Shown: positions 1-5,028 of the stretch, one piece after another
Numbering within the stretch: the stretch's first letter is position 1
How the letters are laid out: each line of letters starts with the position of its first letter
Translations under genes and position numbers: made by a program
The notes under the pieces: model-generated
Told to the model about the DNA's origin: nothing
Database searches by the model: none
What the model saw: only the letters and a program-made list of their open reading frames with translations
Source: Chloroflexota bacterium
Lineage (GTDB): Bacteria; Chloroflexota; UBA6077; FW602-bin22; JACQUS01
Direction of reading: 5' to 3'
NCBI GenBank assembly: GCA_016210125.1
Contig: JACQUS010000493.1
Coordinates: 1 to 5,822, forward strand
DNA: 5,822 nt

Positions 1-33
1 CAGGCGCGGCTCGAACGGGCGTTGGCGACATGA
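1..33 (+). CDS. C-terminal end of an upstream gene (partial)
   Basis: The first ten codons read QARLERALAT and end at a TGA at 31-33. The stop is followed after 9 nt by the AAAGGA that precedes the next gene, as expected for a same-strand operon with a 24-nt gap. A short charged/alanine-rich helix is a common end for a glycosyltransferase, but ten residues cannot identify a family. Product unknown; the gene lies mostly outside the window. Confidence 0.45.
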   Translation, partial: QARLERALAT

Positions 34-57
34 CCTGTCGGACAAAAGGATCGCGGC

Positions 58-1176
58 GTGACAGCGGAGCGCCCCCGGACGGAGCTCCTCATGCGCTCTG
101 AGCGCACCCTCCGCCCCGTTCAGCTCATCTCCGACCTCGTCTTCGGCGACGCGGCGGCGAACGAGGCGCTGACGCTGGACCACATGTTCGAGCGCTGGGG
201 CCTGCGCCCGGCACTCCACGCCGCACGCACCGACGCGCACTACGCCGCCGTCGCCCAGCCGCTGGCGGCCTATCGGCCGGAGCGCGGCGACCTCGTGCTG
301 CTGCACTACACCGCCTGGTCGCCGGCCGCCGAGGCGGCCCTGGCCGGCGGCTGGCCGCTCGTCCTTGTCTACCACAACGTCACGCCGCCGGCCTACCTGG
401 AGGGCCTCGACCCTGGGACCCTCGCCGCCACCGCCGCCGGACGTGCCCGCCTGCGCGAGCTGCCGCAGCAGACGGTCCTGGCGCTGGCGAAGTCGGCCTT
501 CAGCCGCGGCGACCTGCTCGCCGCAGGCTTCGGGGCCGCCGAGGTGCTACCCTACGCCGTCGACTACGGCCGGCTGGCGGTCGCGCCCGACCCGACGGTC
601 TTGGCGCGCTGGCAAGACGGCGCGGCGAATCTCCTCGTCGTCGGGCGCGTCGTGCCGCACAAGCGCGTCGAGGATGCCATCAAGCTGCTGGCGCACTATC
701 GCGTCTATGAGCCGTCGGCGCGGCTGCTCGTCGTGGGCGCGCACGACGAGCTGGGGCCGTACTGCCGCTGGCTGCGCGGCCTGGCGCTGCGCCTGGGCGT
801 GGCCGACGGCGTGCATTTCCTCGGCCAGGTGCCACAGCCGGCGCTCGTCGCCTACTACCGCGTCGCCGCGGCGCTACTCTGCCTGAGCGAGCACGAGGGC
901 TTCGGCGTGCCGCTCGTCGAGGCCATGCACCTCGGCGTGCCGGTCCTCGCCCACGCCGCGGCCGCCCTGCCCGAGACGCTGGGCGACGCCGGCGTGCTCG
1001 TGCTCCGCAAGCACTTCCCGACCCTCGCCGCGCTCCTTGCCCTCGTCGCGCGGCCCGGCCCCCTGCGTGACCGCCTCGTCGCCTGCGGGCGCGAGCGCGC
1101 GGCCGCGTTCGCTGCCGAGCGCCTGGAGGCGCGCTGGCGGGAGGTGTGGGAACGGGCGAGCAGAACTAGACCCTGA
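58..1176 (+). CDS. Glycosyltransferase family 4 (GT-B fold)
   Basis: Predicted cytoplasmic retaining sugar transferase of 372 residues, using a nucleotide-sugar donor to extend a glycan chain. The N-terminal domain has a GDA...NEAL motif (30-38) and YHNVTPPAYL (105-114), typical of a GT4 subgroup found in polysaccharide loci. The C-terminal donor domain has GRVVPHKR (196-203), with R197 and K202 placed for phosphate binding, and the E-x7-E signature E280/E288 within EHEGFGVPLVE. Length is normal for GT4. Start: GTG at 58 has AAAGGA 7 nt upstream. ATG at 91 has GGAG at 81-84 with 6-nt spacing and lies nearer the usual family N-terminus, so the true start is uncertain by 11 codons. It follows the upstream gene by 24 nt, so it is probably cotranscribed with it. 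Donor and acceptor sugars cannot be told from sequence. The family call is firm. Confidence 0.93.
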   Translation: MTAERPRTELLMRSERTLRPVQLISDLVFGDAAANEALTLDHMFERWGLRPALHAARTDAHYAAVAQPLAAYRPERGDLVLLHYTAWSPAAEAALAGGWPLVLVYHNVTPPAYLEGLDPGTLAATAAGRARLRELPQQTVLALAKSAFSRGDLLAAGFGAAEVLPYAVDYGRLAVAPDPTVLARWQDGAANLLVVGRVVPHKRVEDAIKLLAHYRVYEPSARLLVVGAHDELGPYCRWLRGLALRLGVADGVHFLGQVPQPALVAYYRVAAALLCLSEHEGFGVPLVEAMHLGVPVLAHAAAALPETLGDAGVLVLRKHFPTLAALLALVARPGPLRDRLVACGRERAAAFAAERLEARWREVWERASRTRP

Positions 1177-1205
1177 GTGGTAGCTCGACCCGCTGGAGAG
1201 CTCAC
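1177..1205 (+). terminator. Weak hairpin after the first glycosyltransferase
   Basis: Directly after the stop codon, GTG (1177-1179) plus AGCTC (1182-1186) can pair with GAGCT (1198-1202) plus CAC (1203-1205), leaving a 2-nt bulge and an 11-nt loop. There is no T tract after it, so it is not a canonical intrinsic terminator. It may only mark the end of the gene. Low confidence. Confidence 0.2.
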
Positions 1206-1221
1206 TGCCTTGGGGCGAAGC

Positions 1222-1230
1222 TGGTATCAT
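1222..1230 (+). promoter_or_regulatory. Probable extended -10 promoter for the DUF6429-vapBC block
   Basis: TGGTATCAT matches the extended -10 form TGnTATAAT with one mismatch in the hexamer. No good -35 box lies 16-18 nt upstream (TCACTG is poor), which is common for extended -10 promoters. Transcription would start near 1237, giving a leader of about 58 nt before the GTG at 1295. It sits in the 118-nt gap between the first glycosyltransferase and the small gene, where a new transcription unit would be expected to begin. Confidence 0.5.
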
Positions 1231-1258
1231 CGGCATAGCAGGCGACGGGGCGAATCGG

Positions 1259-1286
1259 CCTCGTTGCGAGCGGTGCAACGGTGAGG
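1259..1286 (+). promoter_or_regulatory. Leader hairpin overlapping the ribosome binding site
   Basis: CCTC (1259-1262) and GTTGC (1263-1267) can pair with GAGG (1283-1286) and GCAAC (1275-1279), giving nine base pairs with a 3-nt bulge (GGT, 1280-1282) and a 7-nt loop. The GAGG arm is the likely Shine-Dalgarno sequence for the GTG at 1295, so the fold would hide it. A second dyad overlaps it, GGTGA-GG-TCACC (1280-1291), which could instead be a protein-binding site. Function is inferred from position only. Confidence 0.3.
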
Positions 1287-1294
1287 TCACCGAA

Positions 1295-1573
1295 GTGGCG
1301 AATACGGATGATGCCGCACGCGACCTGACGCTGATGCTCATCTACCTTACCTCGTGGACGGAAGAGGCGCCAAAGTGGCTGAATGAACCACCGCTTAGGC
1401 GCTGCTGGAAGGGATTCCGCTTCGAGATTCTGGACCAGTTGGAGAACCAGGGGATGGTAGAGCAGAGCAGGCGCGCCGAGTCGCTCTACCTCACGAGAGC
1501 AGGTGAGCAGGAAGCGCGCAAGCTACTCGCGCAGCACGGGTTTGCTCCGGATGCCGCCAAGTCGAGCCGGTAG
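1295..1573 (+). CDS. DUF6429-like small winged-helix protein
   Basis: A 92-residue soluble protein. Its pattern of a helix (LTLMLIYLT, 11-19), then RRCWKGFRFEILDQLENQGMV (35-55), then a strand and final helix (ESLYLTRAGEQEARKLL, 62-78) resembles the DUF6429 family as I remember it, whose members carry LALLYL, AWKGFDW and LTEEGL at equivalent places. The layout helix, helix, 'LENQGMV', beta wing, helix is that of a winged helix, so DNA binding is plausible but unproven. The GTG start at 1295 has GTGAGG (1281-1286) 8 nt upstream; the only other in-frame candidate, ATG at 1334, would remove most of the first helix. It ends 41 nt before vapB and is probably cotranscribed with it. GC is lower than in the glycosyltransferases. 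Family call moderate; function unknown. Confidence 0.75.
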   Translation: MANTDDAARDLTLMLIYLTSWTEEAPKWLNEPPLRRCWKGFRFEILDQLENQGMVEQSRRAESLYLTRAGEQEARKLLAQHGFAPDAAKSSR

Positions 1574-1579
1574 TGGGGA

Positions 1580-1599
1580 TGATTGCACCTGATTGCACC
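1580..1599 (+). repeat. Exact tandem 10-bp repeat before vapB (candidate operator)
   Basis: TGATTGCACC occurs twice head to tail at 1580-1589 and 1590-1599, immediately upstream of the antitoxin ribosome binding site at 1602. Toxin-antitoxin operons are commonly autorepressed through repeats near the antitoxin start, so this is a candidate binding site. The motif core also appears inverted (GGTGCAA) at 1272-1278 in front of the DUF6429-like gene. The repeat is seen directly; its role is inferred. Confidence 0.5.
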
Positions 1600-1601
1600 A
1601 C

Positions 1602-1609
1602 GGAGGTGG
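1602..1609 (+). promoter_or_regulatory. Strong ribosome binding site fixing the vapB start
   Basis: GGAGGTGG lies 5 nt (8 nt from its GGAGG core) before the ATG at 1615. The longer reading from GTG at 1573 has no such site and would put the Shine-Dalgarno and the tandem repeat inside the gene, so ATG 1615 is preferred. Confidence 0.75.
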
Positions 1610-1614
1610 TGACT

Positions 1615-1845
1615 ATGACCGATTCAGCCATTAGCCGAGAAATCATGAGACAGCTCGACGAACTTCCGCTTGAGGGCCAGCGGAAAGTGTTGGACTTCAC
1701 GAAGGCTTTGGCTCTATCTCTGCCCAAGGGACCACCCGGCAAGGACCTTCTTCACTTCGCAGGTGTGATGGATCCTGATGACGTGCAGGCAATCATCCAA
1801 GCCATTGAAGCGGGCTGCGAATCGGTAGATGCCGGTGAGTGGTAG
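1615..1845 (+). CDS. vapB: VapB-type antitoxin
   Basis: A 76-residue antitoxin expected to bind and neutralise the VapC nuclease encoded next, and usually to repress its own operon. The N-terminal half (7-32) is an amphipathic helix pair containing LDELPLEGQRKVLDF, like DUF2281-type antitoxins. The C-terminal half has LLHFAGVMDPDD (45-56) and ends IEAGCESVDAGEW (64-76), a tail I recognise from antitoxins paired with PIN toxins in cyanobacteria and Chloroflexota; this part normally wraps the toxin. The start is ATG 1615, set by a strong Shine-Dalgarno sequence; an upstream GTG at 1573 is less likely. The gene overlaps vapC by 17 nt. Sampled GC is about 52-58%, well below the flanking sugar-transferase genes. 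No AbrB or ribbon-helix-helix motif is obvious, so its DNA-binding mode is open. Confidence 0.85.
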   Translation: MTDSAISREIMRQLDELPLEGQRKVLDFTKALALSLPKGPPGKDLLHFAGVMDPDDVQAIIQAIEAGCESVDAGEW

Positions 1846-2224
1846 TTACCTGCTCGACACAAATATCGTCGCTGCGCTCTTCGCCGGAGAATCCTCTGTG
1901 CTGGATCGCCTGGCACAGGCAGACACCGTTTTTCTGCCCAGCATCGTGGTAGGCGAAATCTACTTTGGTGCGTATCGGTCTGGTCGGGTTGACAAGAATC
2001 TTGCGCACATAGATGAGCTGGTGATGGCCAGTTCAGTTCTCGCCTGCGACACAGAGACGGCACGAGAGTATGGTCTGGTCAAGAGCGCTCTGCGCTCGAA
2101 GGGGCGACCAATTCCAGAGAATGACATCTGGATCGCGGCGGTCGCCCGACAGCACGGGCTGGCTCTGGCGACCCGAGATTCCCATTTCCGTGAGATAGAT
2201 GATTTGGATGCGGACCTTTGGTGA
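1829..2224 (+). CDS. vapC: VapC-type PIN-domain ribonuclease toxin
   Basis: A 131-residue PIN-domain protein, expected to be a Mg2+-dependent endoribonuclease that cuts tRNA or rRNA when freed from its antitoxin. All four acidic positions of the family are present: D10 in LLDTN, E43 in VVGEIYFG, D99 in ENDIWIAA and D117 in ATRDSHF, so the enzyme looks intact. Length is normal. The ATG at 1829 lies 17 nt inside vapB and has no good Shine-Dalgarno sequence, which points to translational coupling; GTG at 1835 is an alternative. Its TGA (2222-2224) overlaps the GTG of the next glycosyltransferase by 4 nt. Sampled GC is about 52-53%, unlike the genes on either side, suggesting acquisition together with vapB and perhaps the DUF6429-like gene. 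Confidence 0.94.
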   Translation: MPVSGSYLLDTNIVAALFAGESSVLDRLAQADTVFLPSIVVGEIYFGAYRSGRVDKNLAHIDELVMASSVLACDTETAREYGLVKSALRSKGRPIPENDIWIAAVARQHGLALATRDSHFREIDDLDADLW

Positions 2225-3477
2225 CATTGCGCATCGCCTTCGTCGTGCAGCGTTACGGCGACGAGATCACCGGCGGGGCCGAGCGCCTCTGCCAGCAGGT
2301 GGCTCAGCGGCTGGCTCAGCGCGCCGCCGTGGACGTGCTGACGACCACAGCGCTCGACTACCGCACCTGGGCCACCCACTACCCGCCCGGATCGAGCACG
2401 CTGCACGGCGTCTCCGTGCGACGCTTCCCCGTCGCCGGCGAGCGTGCCGCCGACTTCGAGCGCTTCTCGGCGCGGCTCTTCGCCGGGTCGCACGCCCTGG
2501 CCGACGAGCGGCGCTGGCTGGACAAGCAGGGGCCGCTCGCCCCCGACCTGCTCGCCTACCTGCGCGACGCCGGGCGCGGCTACGATGCCGTGGTCTTCTT
2601 CACGTACCTCTACAGTCCGACCGTCGACGGCCTGCCACTCGTCGCCGAGCGCGCGATCCTGGCGCCGACGGCGCACGACGAGCCGCCGCTGGGCCTGCGC
2701 ATCTACGATCCGCTGTTCGCCGCCGCCCGCCACCTGCTCTACCTGACCGAGCCCGAGCGCCGGCTGGTCGAGCGACGCTTCGCCGTGCAGCACATCCCCG
2801 CTACCGTCGTCGGCGCGGCGGTCGACGCGGCGCCGGGCGACGGCGCCGGCTTCCGCGCGCGCCGCGGCCTCGACGGCGACGTGCTGCTTTACGCCGGGCG
2901 GGTCGAGCCAGGCAAGGGGTGCGCCGACCTGCTGGCCTTCCACCGCGCCGCCCGCGCCCGCCACCAGCGGCTGCACCTCGTGCTCGTCGGCCACGTCGCT
3001 ATGCCGATCCCCGACGACCCCTTCGTGCACGCGCTCGGCTTCGTCTCCGAGGAGGAGAAGCGTGACGCGCTGGCCGCGGCGACGGTGGTCGTCGCGCCGG
3101 CGCGGCACGAGAGCCTCTGCCTGGCGGCGCTGGAGGCCTGGGCCTGCGGCAAGCCAGTCCTGGCCAACGCGCAGTGCGAGGTGCTGGTGCATCATTGCCT
3201 CGCGTCCAACGCCGGCCTGTTCTACGGCGACAGCGCGGAGTTCGCCGCCGGCCTCGACCTGCTGCTGGCGCGGCCCGACTTGCGCGCGGCGCTGGGGCGT
3301 AACGGCCAGCGCTACGTCGCGCGGCACTACGCCTGGCCGGCCGTCGAGGGGCGCTGGTGGCAGGCGTTAGAAGCTGTCAGCCGTCAGCACTCAGCACTCA
3401 GCGATCAGCAATGGCTCGGCGCTGGCGCAGTGCCGAGCGACGGCACTGGTCGCGCGCTGCCGGCTACTGATCACTGA
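2221..3477 (+). CDS. Glycosyltransferase family 4 with a repeat-derived C-terminal tail
   Basis: A 418-residue cytoplasmic GT-B sugar transferase. The N-terminal domain starts LRIAFVVQRYGDEITGGAER (3-22), with the glycine-rich acceptor-side loop, and continues with VLTTTALDYRTW (39-50). The donor domain has GRVEPGKG (226-233) and the E-x7-E pair E297/E305 in HESLCLAALEAWACG. GTG 2221 overlaps the vapC stop in a GTGA arrangement; TTG 2218 is also possible. No Shine-Dalgarno sequence is clear, so translation probably depends on ribosomes finishing vapC. The normal fold ends near WWQALE (379-384). Residues 385-418 are encoded by heptamer-repeat DNA (AVSRQHSALSDQQ...) and the stop is the first in-frame TGA of the right-hand array, so the tail is probably not functional. 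Sugar specificity is unknown. Confidence 0.92.
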   Translation: MTLRIAFVVQRYGDEITGGAERLCQQVAQRLAQRAAVDVLTTTALDYRTWATHYPPGSSTLHGVSVRRFPVAGERAADFERFSARLFAGSHALADERRWLDKQGPLAPDLLAYLRDAGRGYDAVVFFTYLYSPTVDGLPLVAERAILAPTAHDEPPLGLRIYDPLFAAARHLLYLTEPERRLVERRFAVQHIPATVVGAAVDAAPGDGAGFRARRGLDGDVLLYAGRVEPGKGCADLLAFHRAARARHQRLHLVLVGHVAMPIPDDPFVHALGFVSEEEKRDALAAATVVVAPARHESLCLAALEAWACGKPVLANAQCEVLVHHCLASNAGLFYGDSAEFAAGLDLLLARPDLRAALGRNGQRYVARHYAWPAVEGRWWQALEAVSRQHSALSDQQWLGAGAVPSDGTGRALPATDH

Positions 3478-3537
3478 GCGCTGATGGCTGACGGCTGACG
3501 GCTGACTGCTGACGGCTGATGGCTGATCGCTGAGCGC
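3373..3537 (+). repeat. Inverted array of heptamers (GCNNTCA / TGANNGC)
   Basis: Left arm 3373-3407 is five tandem heptamers of form GCNNTCA (GCTGTCA, GCCGTCA, GCACTCA twice, GCGATCA), then a decayed copy at 3408-3414. Right arm 3468-3537 is ten heptamers of the reverse-complement form TGANNGC, with TGACGGC the commonest. The five left units match the first five right units inverted at 30 of 35 positions, so the transcript could form a long stem around a 60-nt core (3408-3467). The left arm encodes the tail of the glycosyltransferase; the right arm gives its stop and reaches 10 nt short of the next promoter. The same heptamer pattern, read as SAVSRQPSA-like peptides, is familiar to me from GC-rich environmental bacterial genomes. 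Origin and function are unknown. Confidence 0.9.
3414..3448 (+). other. Two overlapping, mutually exclusive hairpins in the repeat core
   Basis: Stem A pairs 3414-3423 with 3429-3438 (GCTCGGCGCT with AGTGCCGAGC, one G-T pair, 5-nt loop). Stem B pairs CAGTGCC (3428-3434) with GGCACTG (3442-3448), perfect over 7 bp with a 7-nt loop. They share 3429-3434, so only one can form at a time. This could act as a terminator or switch or be a relic of a mobile element; there is no T tract. Confidence 0.45.
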
Positions 3538-3547
3538 TCGCGGCCCT

Positions 3548-3556
3548 TGCTAGAAT
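3548..3556 (+). promoter_or_regulatory. Probable extended -10 promoter for the ligase gene
   Basis: TGCTAGAAT matches TGnTATAAT with one mismatch in the hexamer. No convincing -35 box is present; that region falls within the last heptamers of the repeat array. Transcription would start near 3563, 35 nt before the ATG at 3598. The position between two genes, and the similar box at 1222-1230, support the call. Confidence 0.55.
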
Positions 3557-3585
3557 GGCCAGTGAAGCAGGTCTGCTCGGCAGTC

Positions 3586-3592
3586 GGCGGAG
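3586..3592 (+). promoter_or_regulatory. Ribosome binding site fixing the ligase start
   Basis: GGCGGAG lies 5 nt before ATG 3598. The longer reading would begin at TTG 3547, which overlaps the -10 promoter box and so would lie upstream of the transcript start. This decides for ATG 3598. Confidence 0.65.
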
Positions 3593-3597
3593 ATGAC

Positions 3598-5028
3598 ATG
3601 GAGCTAGCCCCCGGCGCAGCGCGCGCGCTGCTGCGGCCACTGGCCCGCGCGGCGGTCTTCGCACTCGCGGCGGGGCTGGCCGTCATCGCCCTCCAGCGCC
3701 CCCATCCCCTGATCGCCATCGCACCGCTGGCGATCGGCGGCTTCTTGCTCGCGCTCGCGCGGCCGGCGTGGCTCGTGCCGCTGATCATTGCCACACTGCC
3801 GCTGGAGGTCTCGAAGATCTTCATCCCCTTCCTACGTGCGCCGACCCCCTGGGCCGGCTACGAGATGTCGCTGCTCGACGTCAGCCGCATCGTCACGCTG
3901 CTGGCCATCGCGGTGTGGGGTCTCCAAGGCCTGGCGCGCGGCAGCCTGGCCGTCCCGCGCAACCCACTGACCGCCCTGGCGTTTCTGCTGCTGGCGCTGG
4001 GCCTGCTGAGCATGGCCTGGACGCCCGACCCAGGGCGCGGCGCGGTCGAGAATCTGCGCCTGACGTTCAACGTGCTGACCTTCCTGGCCGTCGGCCACTT
4101 CGTCCGCACGCGCGAGCGGCTGGACGGTGCCGTCGCGGCGCTTGTCGCCAGCGGGGCCGCCGTGGCCCTCTTCGCTATCGTGCAGGGCGCGACCGGGGTC
4201 GGCGTGTGGGTCACGCAGCTCGCCGGCGCGTCACTGCGGCGGGCCAACAGCACCTTCGCCGACCCCAACTCGCTGGCCATGTACCTGAACCTGGTGCTGG
4301 CGATGTGCCTCGTGAGCCTGCGCGCCGTCAGGCATCCGCTGGCGCGCCTGGGGCTGTACGCGGCCATGGCGCTGAGCCTCGGCGGGCTGGTGCTCAGCTT
4401 CTCGCGCGCCGGGTGGGTCGTCGGCCTGCTGGTCCTTGGGCTGTACGCCGTGCTGCGGGCCGTGCGCCAGCCGCGCGCCGCGCTGGCGCTCGTCCTGATG
4501 GCCGGCGGCGTCGCCGCGCTGGGTTTGGCGCTCGTGCCGGAGGTCGGCGAGCGGCTGGAGCAGTTCAGCGAGCCAGCGGCGCTCAGCGTTCGGCCGTATC
4601 TCATCGACGCCGGCCTGCTCATGTTCCGCGAGCACCCGCTGGTGGGCATCGGCCTGGGCGCCTACCGCTACGCCGCGACGCACGAGTACGCCTTCGCCAA
4701 TCCATACGTGTGGTACGTCTCCGCGTCGCACACGGCGCTGGTGACGACCGCAGCCGAGCTCGGCTTGGCCGGTCTGACCCTGACCGCCGCGTTCTGCTGG
4801 ACCGCCGCGCGGCAGCTCTGGCCGCTGCTGTGGCACGCGCCGCGGGCGCGCGACCGCGCCTACGCGACGGGCCTGCTGCTCGGGCTGCTGGCGCTGCTCG
4901 TCGCCGGGCAGAGCATCGGCATCTTCTTTGAGGACCCCTATCTCTGGATTCTGCTCGCCCTGCTCGTGGCGCTGCGACGGCAGGTGCGGGCCGGGGAGGC
5001 CGACCGCGCGTATCTGCCTGCTCGCTGA
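3598..5028 (+). CDS. O-antigen ligase / Wzy-type polymerase family membrane protein
   Basis: A 476-residue integral membrane protein with about 12-14 hydrophobic segments (first near 19-32, last near 446-460), matching the Wzy_C/WaaL superfamily. These enzymes join a lipid-linked glycan, on the outer face of the membrane, to a growing chain (polymerase) or an acceptor (ligase). Family landmarks: ANSTFADPNSLAMYLNL (216-232), LSFSRAGW (266-273) with R270, an extracytoplasmic loop (about 313-377) holding RPYLIDAGLLMFREHPLVGIG (332-352), and SHTALVTTAAELGLAGL (377-393), where H378 corresponds to the conserved loop histidine thought to be catalytic. ATG 3598 is chosen over TTG 3547 because the latter overlaps the promoter. 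It begins a new transcription unit after the repeat array; the next glycosyltransferase starts inside its last codons. Ligase and polymerase cannot be separated by sequence alone. Confidence 0.9.
   Translation: MELAPGAARALLRPLARAAVFALAAGLAVIALQRPHPLIAIAPLAIGGFLLALARPAWLVPLIIATLPLEVSKIFIPFLRAPTPWAGYEMSLLDVSRIVTLLAIAVWGLQGLARGSLAVPRNPLTALAFLLLALGLLSMAWTPDPGRGAVENLRLTFNVLTFLAVGHFVRTRERLDGAVAALVASGAAVALFAIVQGATGVGVWVTQLAGASLRRANSTFADPNSLAMYLNLVLAMCLVSLRAVRHPLARLGLYAAMALSLGGLVLSFSRAGWVVGLLVLGLYAVLRAVRQPRAALALVLMAGGVAALGLALVPEVGERLEQFSEPAALSVRPYLIDAGLLMFREHPLVGIGLGAYRYAATHEYAFANPYVWYVSASHTALVTTAAELGLAGLTLTAAFCWTAARQLWPLLWHAPRARDRAYATGLLLGLLALLVAGQSIGIFFEDPYLWILLALLVALRRQVRAGEADRAYLPAR
4993..4999 (+). 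promoter_or_regulatory. Strong ribosome binding site pointing to a non-start codon
   Basis: GGGGAGG ends 6 nt before codon 5006-5008, exactly where the following glycosyltransferase should begin, but that codon is GCG. The site is the main evidence that the intended start is at 5006. It lies inside the end of the ligase gene, a usual operon arrangement. Confidence 0.6.

Noticed and set aside
22..2227. TTGGCGACAT at 22-31 and TTGGTGACAT at 2218-2227 as direct repeats flanking an inserted block
   Set aside because: Only 10 bp with one mismatch, and it would place a well-matched high-GC glycosyltransferase inside the supposed insert; probably chance.
1960..3327. Long minus-strand open frame of 455 codons opposite vapC and the second glycosyltransferase
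   Set aside because: It spans both a real gene boundary and the GC shift, has low-complexity R/G/A/Q-rich content and no recognisable motif; such antisense frames are expected in very GC-rich coding DNA.
3373..3537. CRISPR array
   Set aside because: Units are contiguous heptamers with no unique spacers of regular size and no cas gene nearby.
3373..3537. Insertion sequence ends
   Set aside because: No transposase is encoded between or beside the arms and no target-site duplication is visible; a small non-autonomous element remains possible.
3593..3607. Four-codon upstream frame (ATG ACA TGG AGC TAG) overlapping the ligase start
   Set aside because: Its ATG directly abuts the Shine-Dalgarno sequence with no spacing, so initiation there is unlikely; probably chance.
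3768..4931. Plus-strand open frame of 387 codons within the ligase gene
   Set aside because: Arginine/alanine/glycine-rich shadow in another frame of a gene with clear membrane segments and family motifs.
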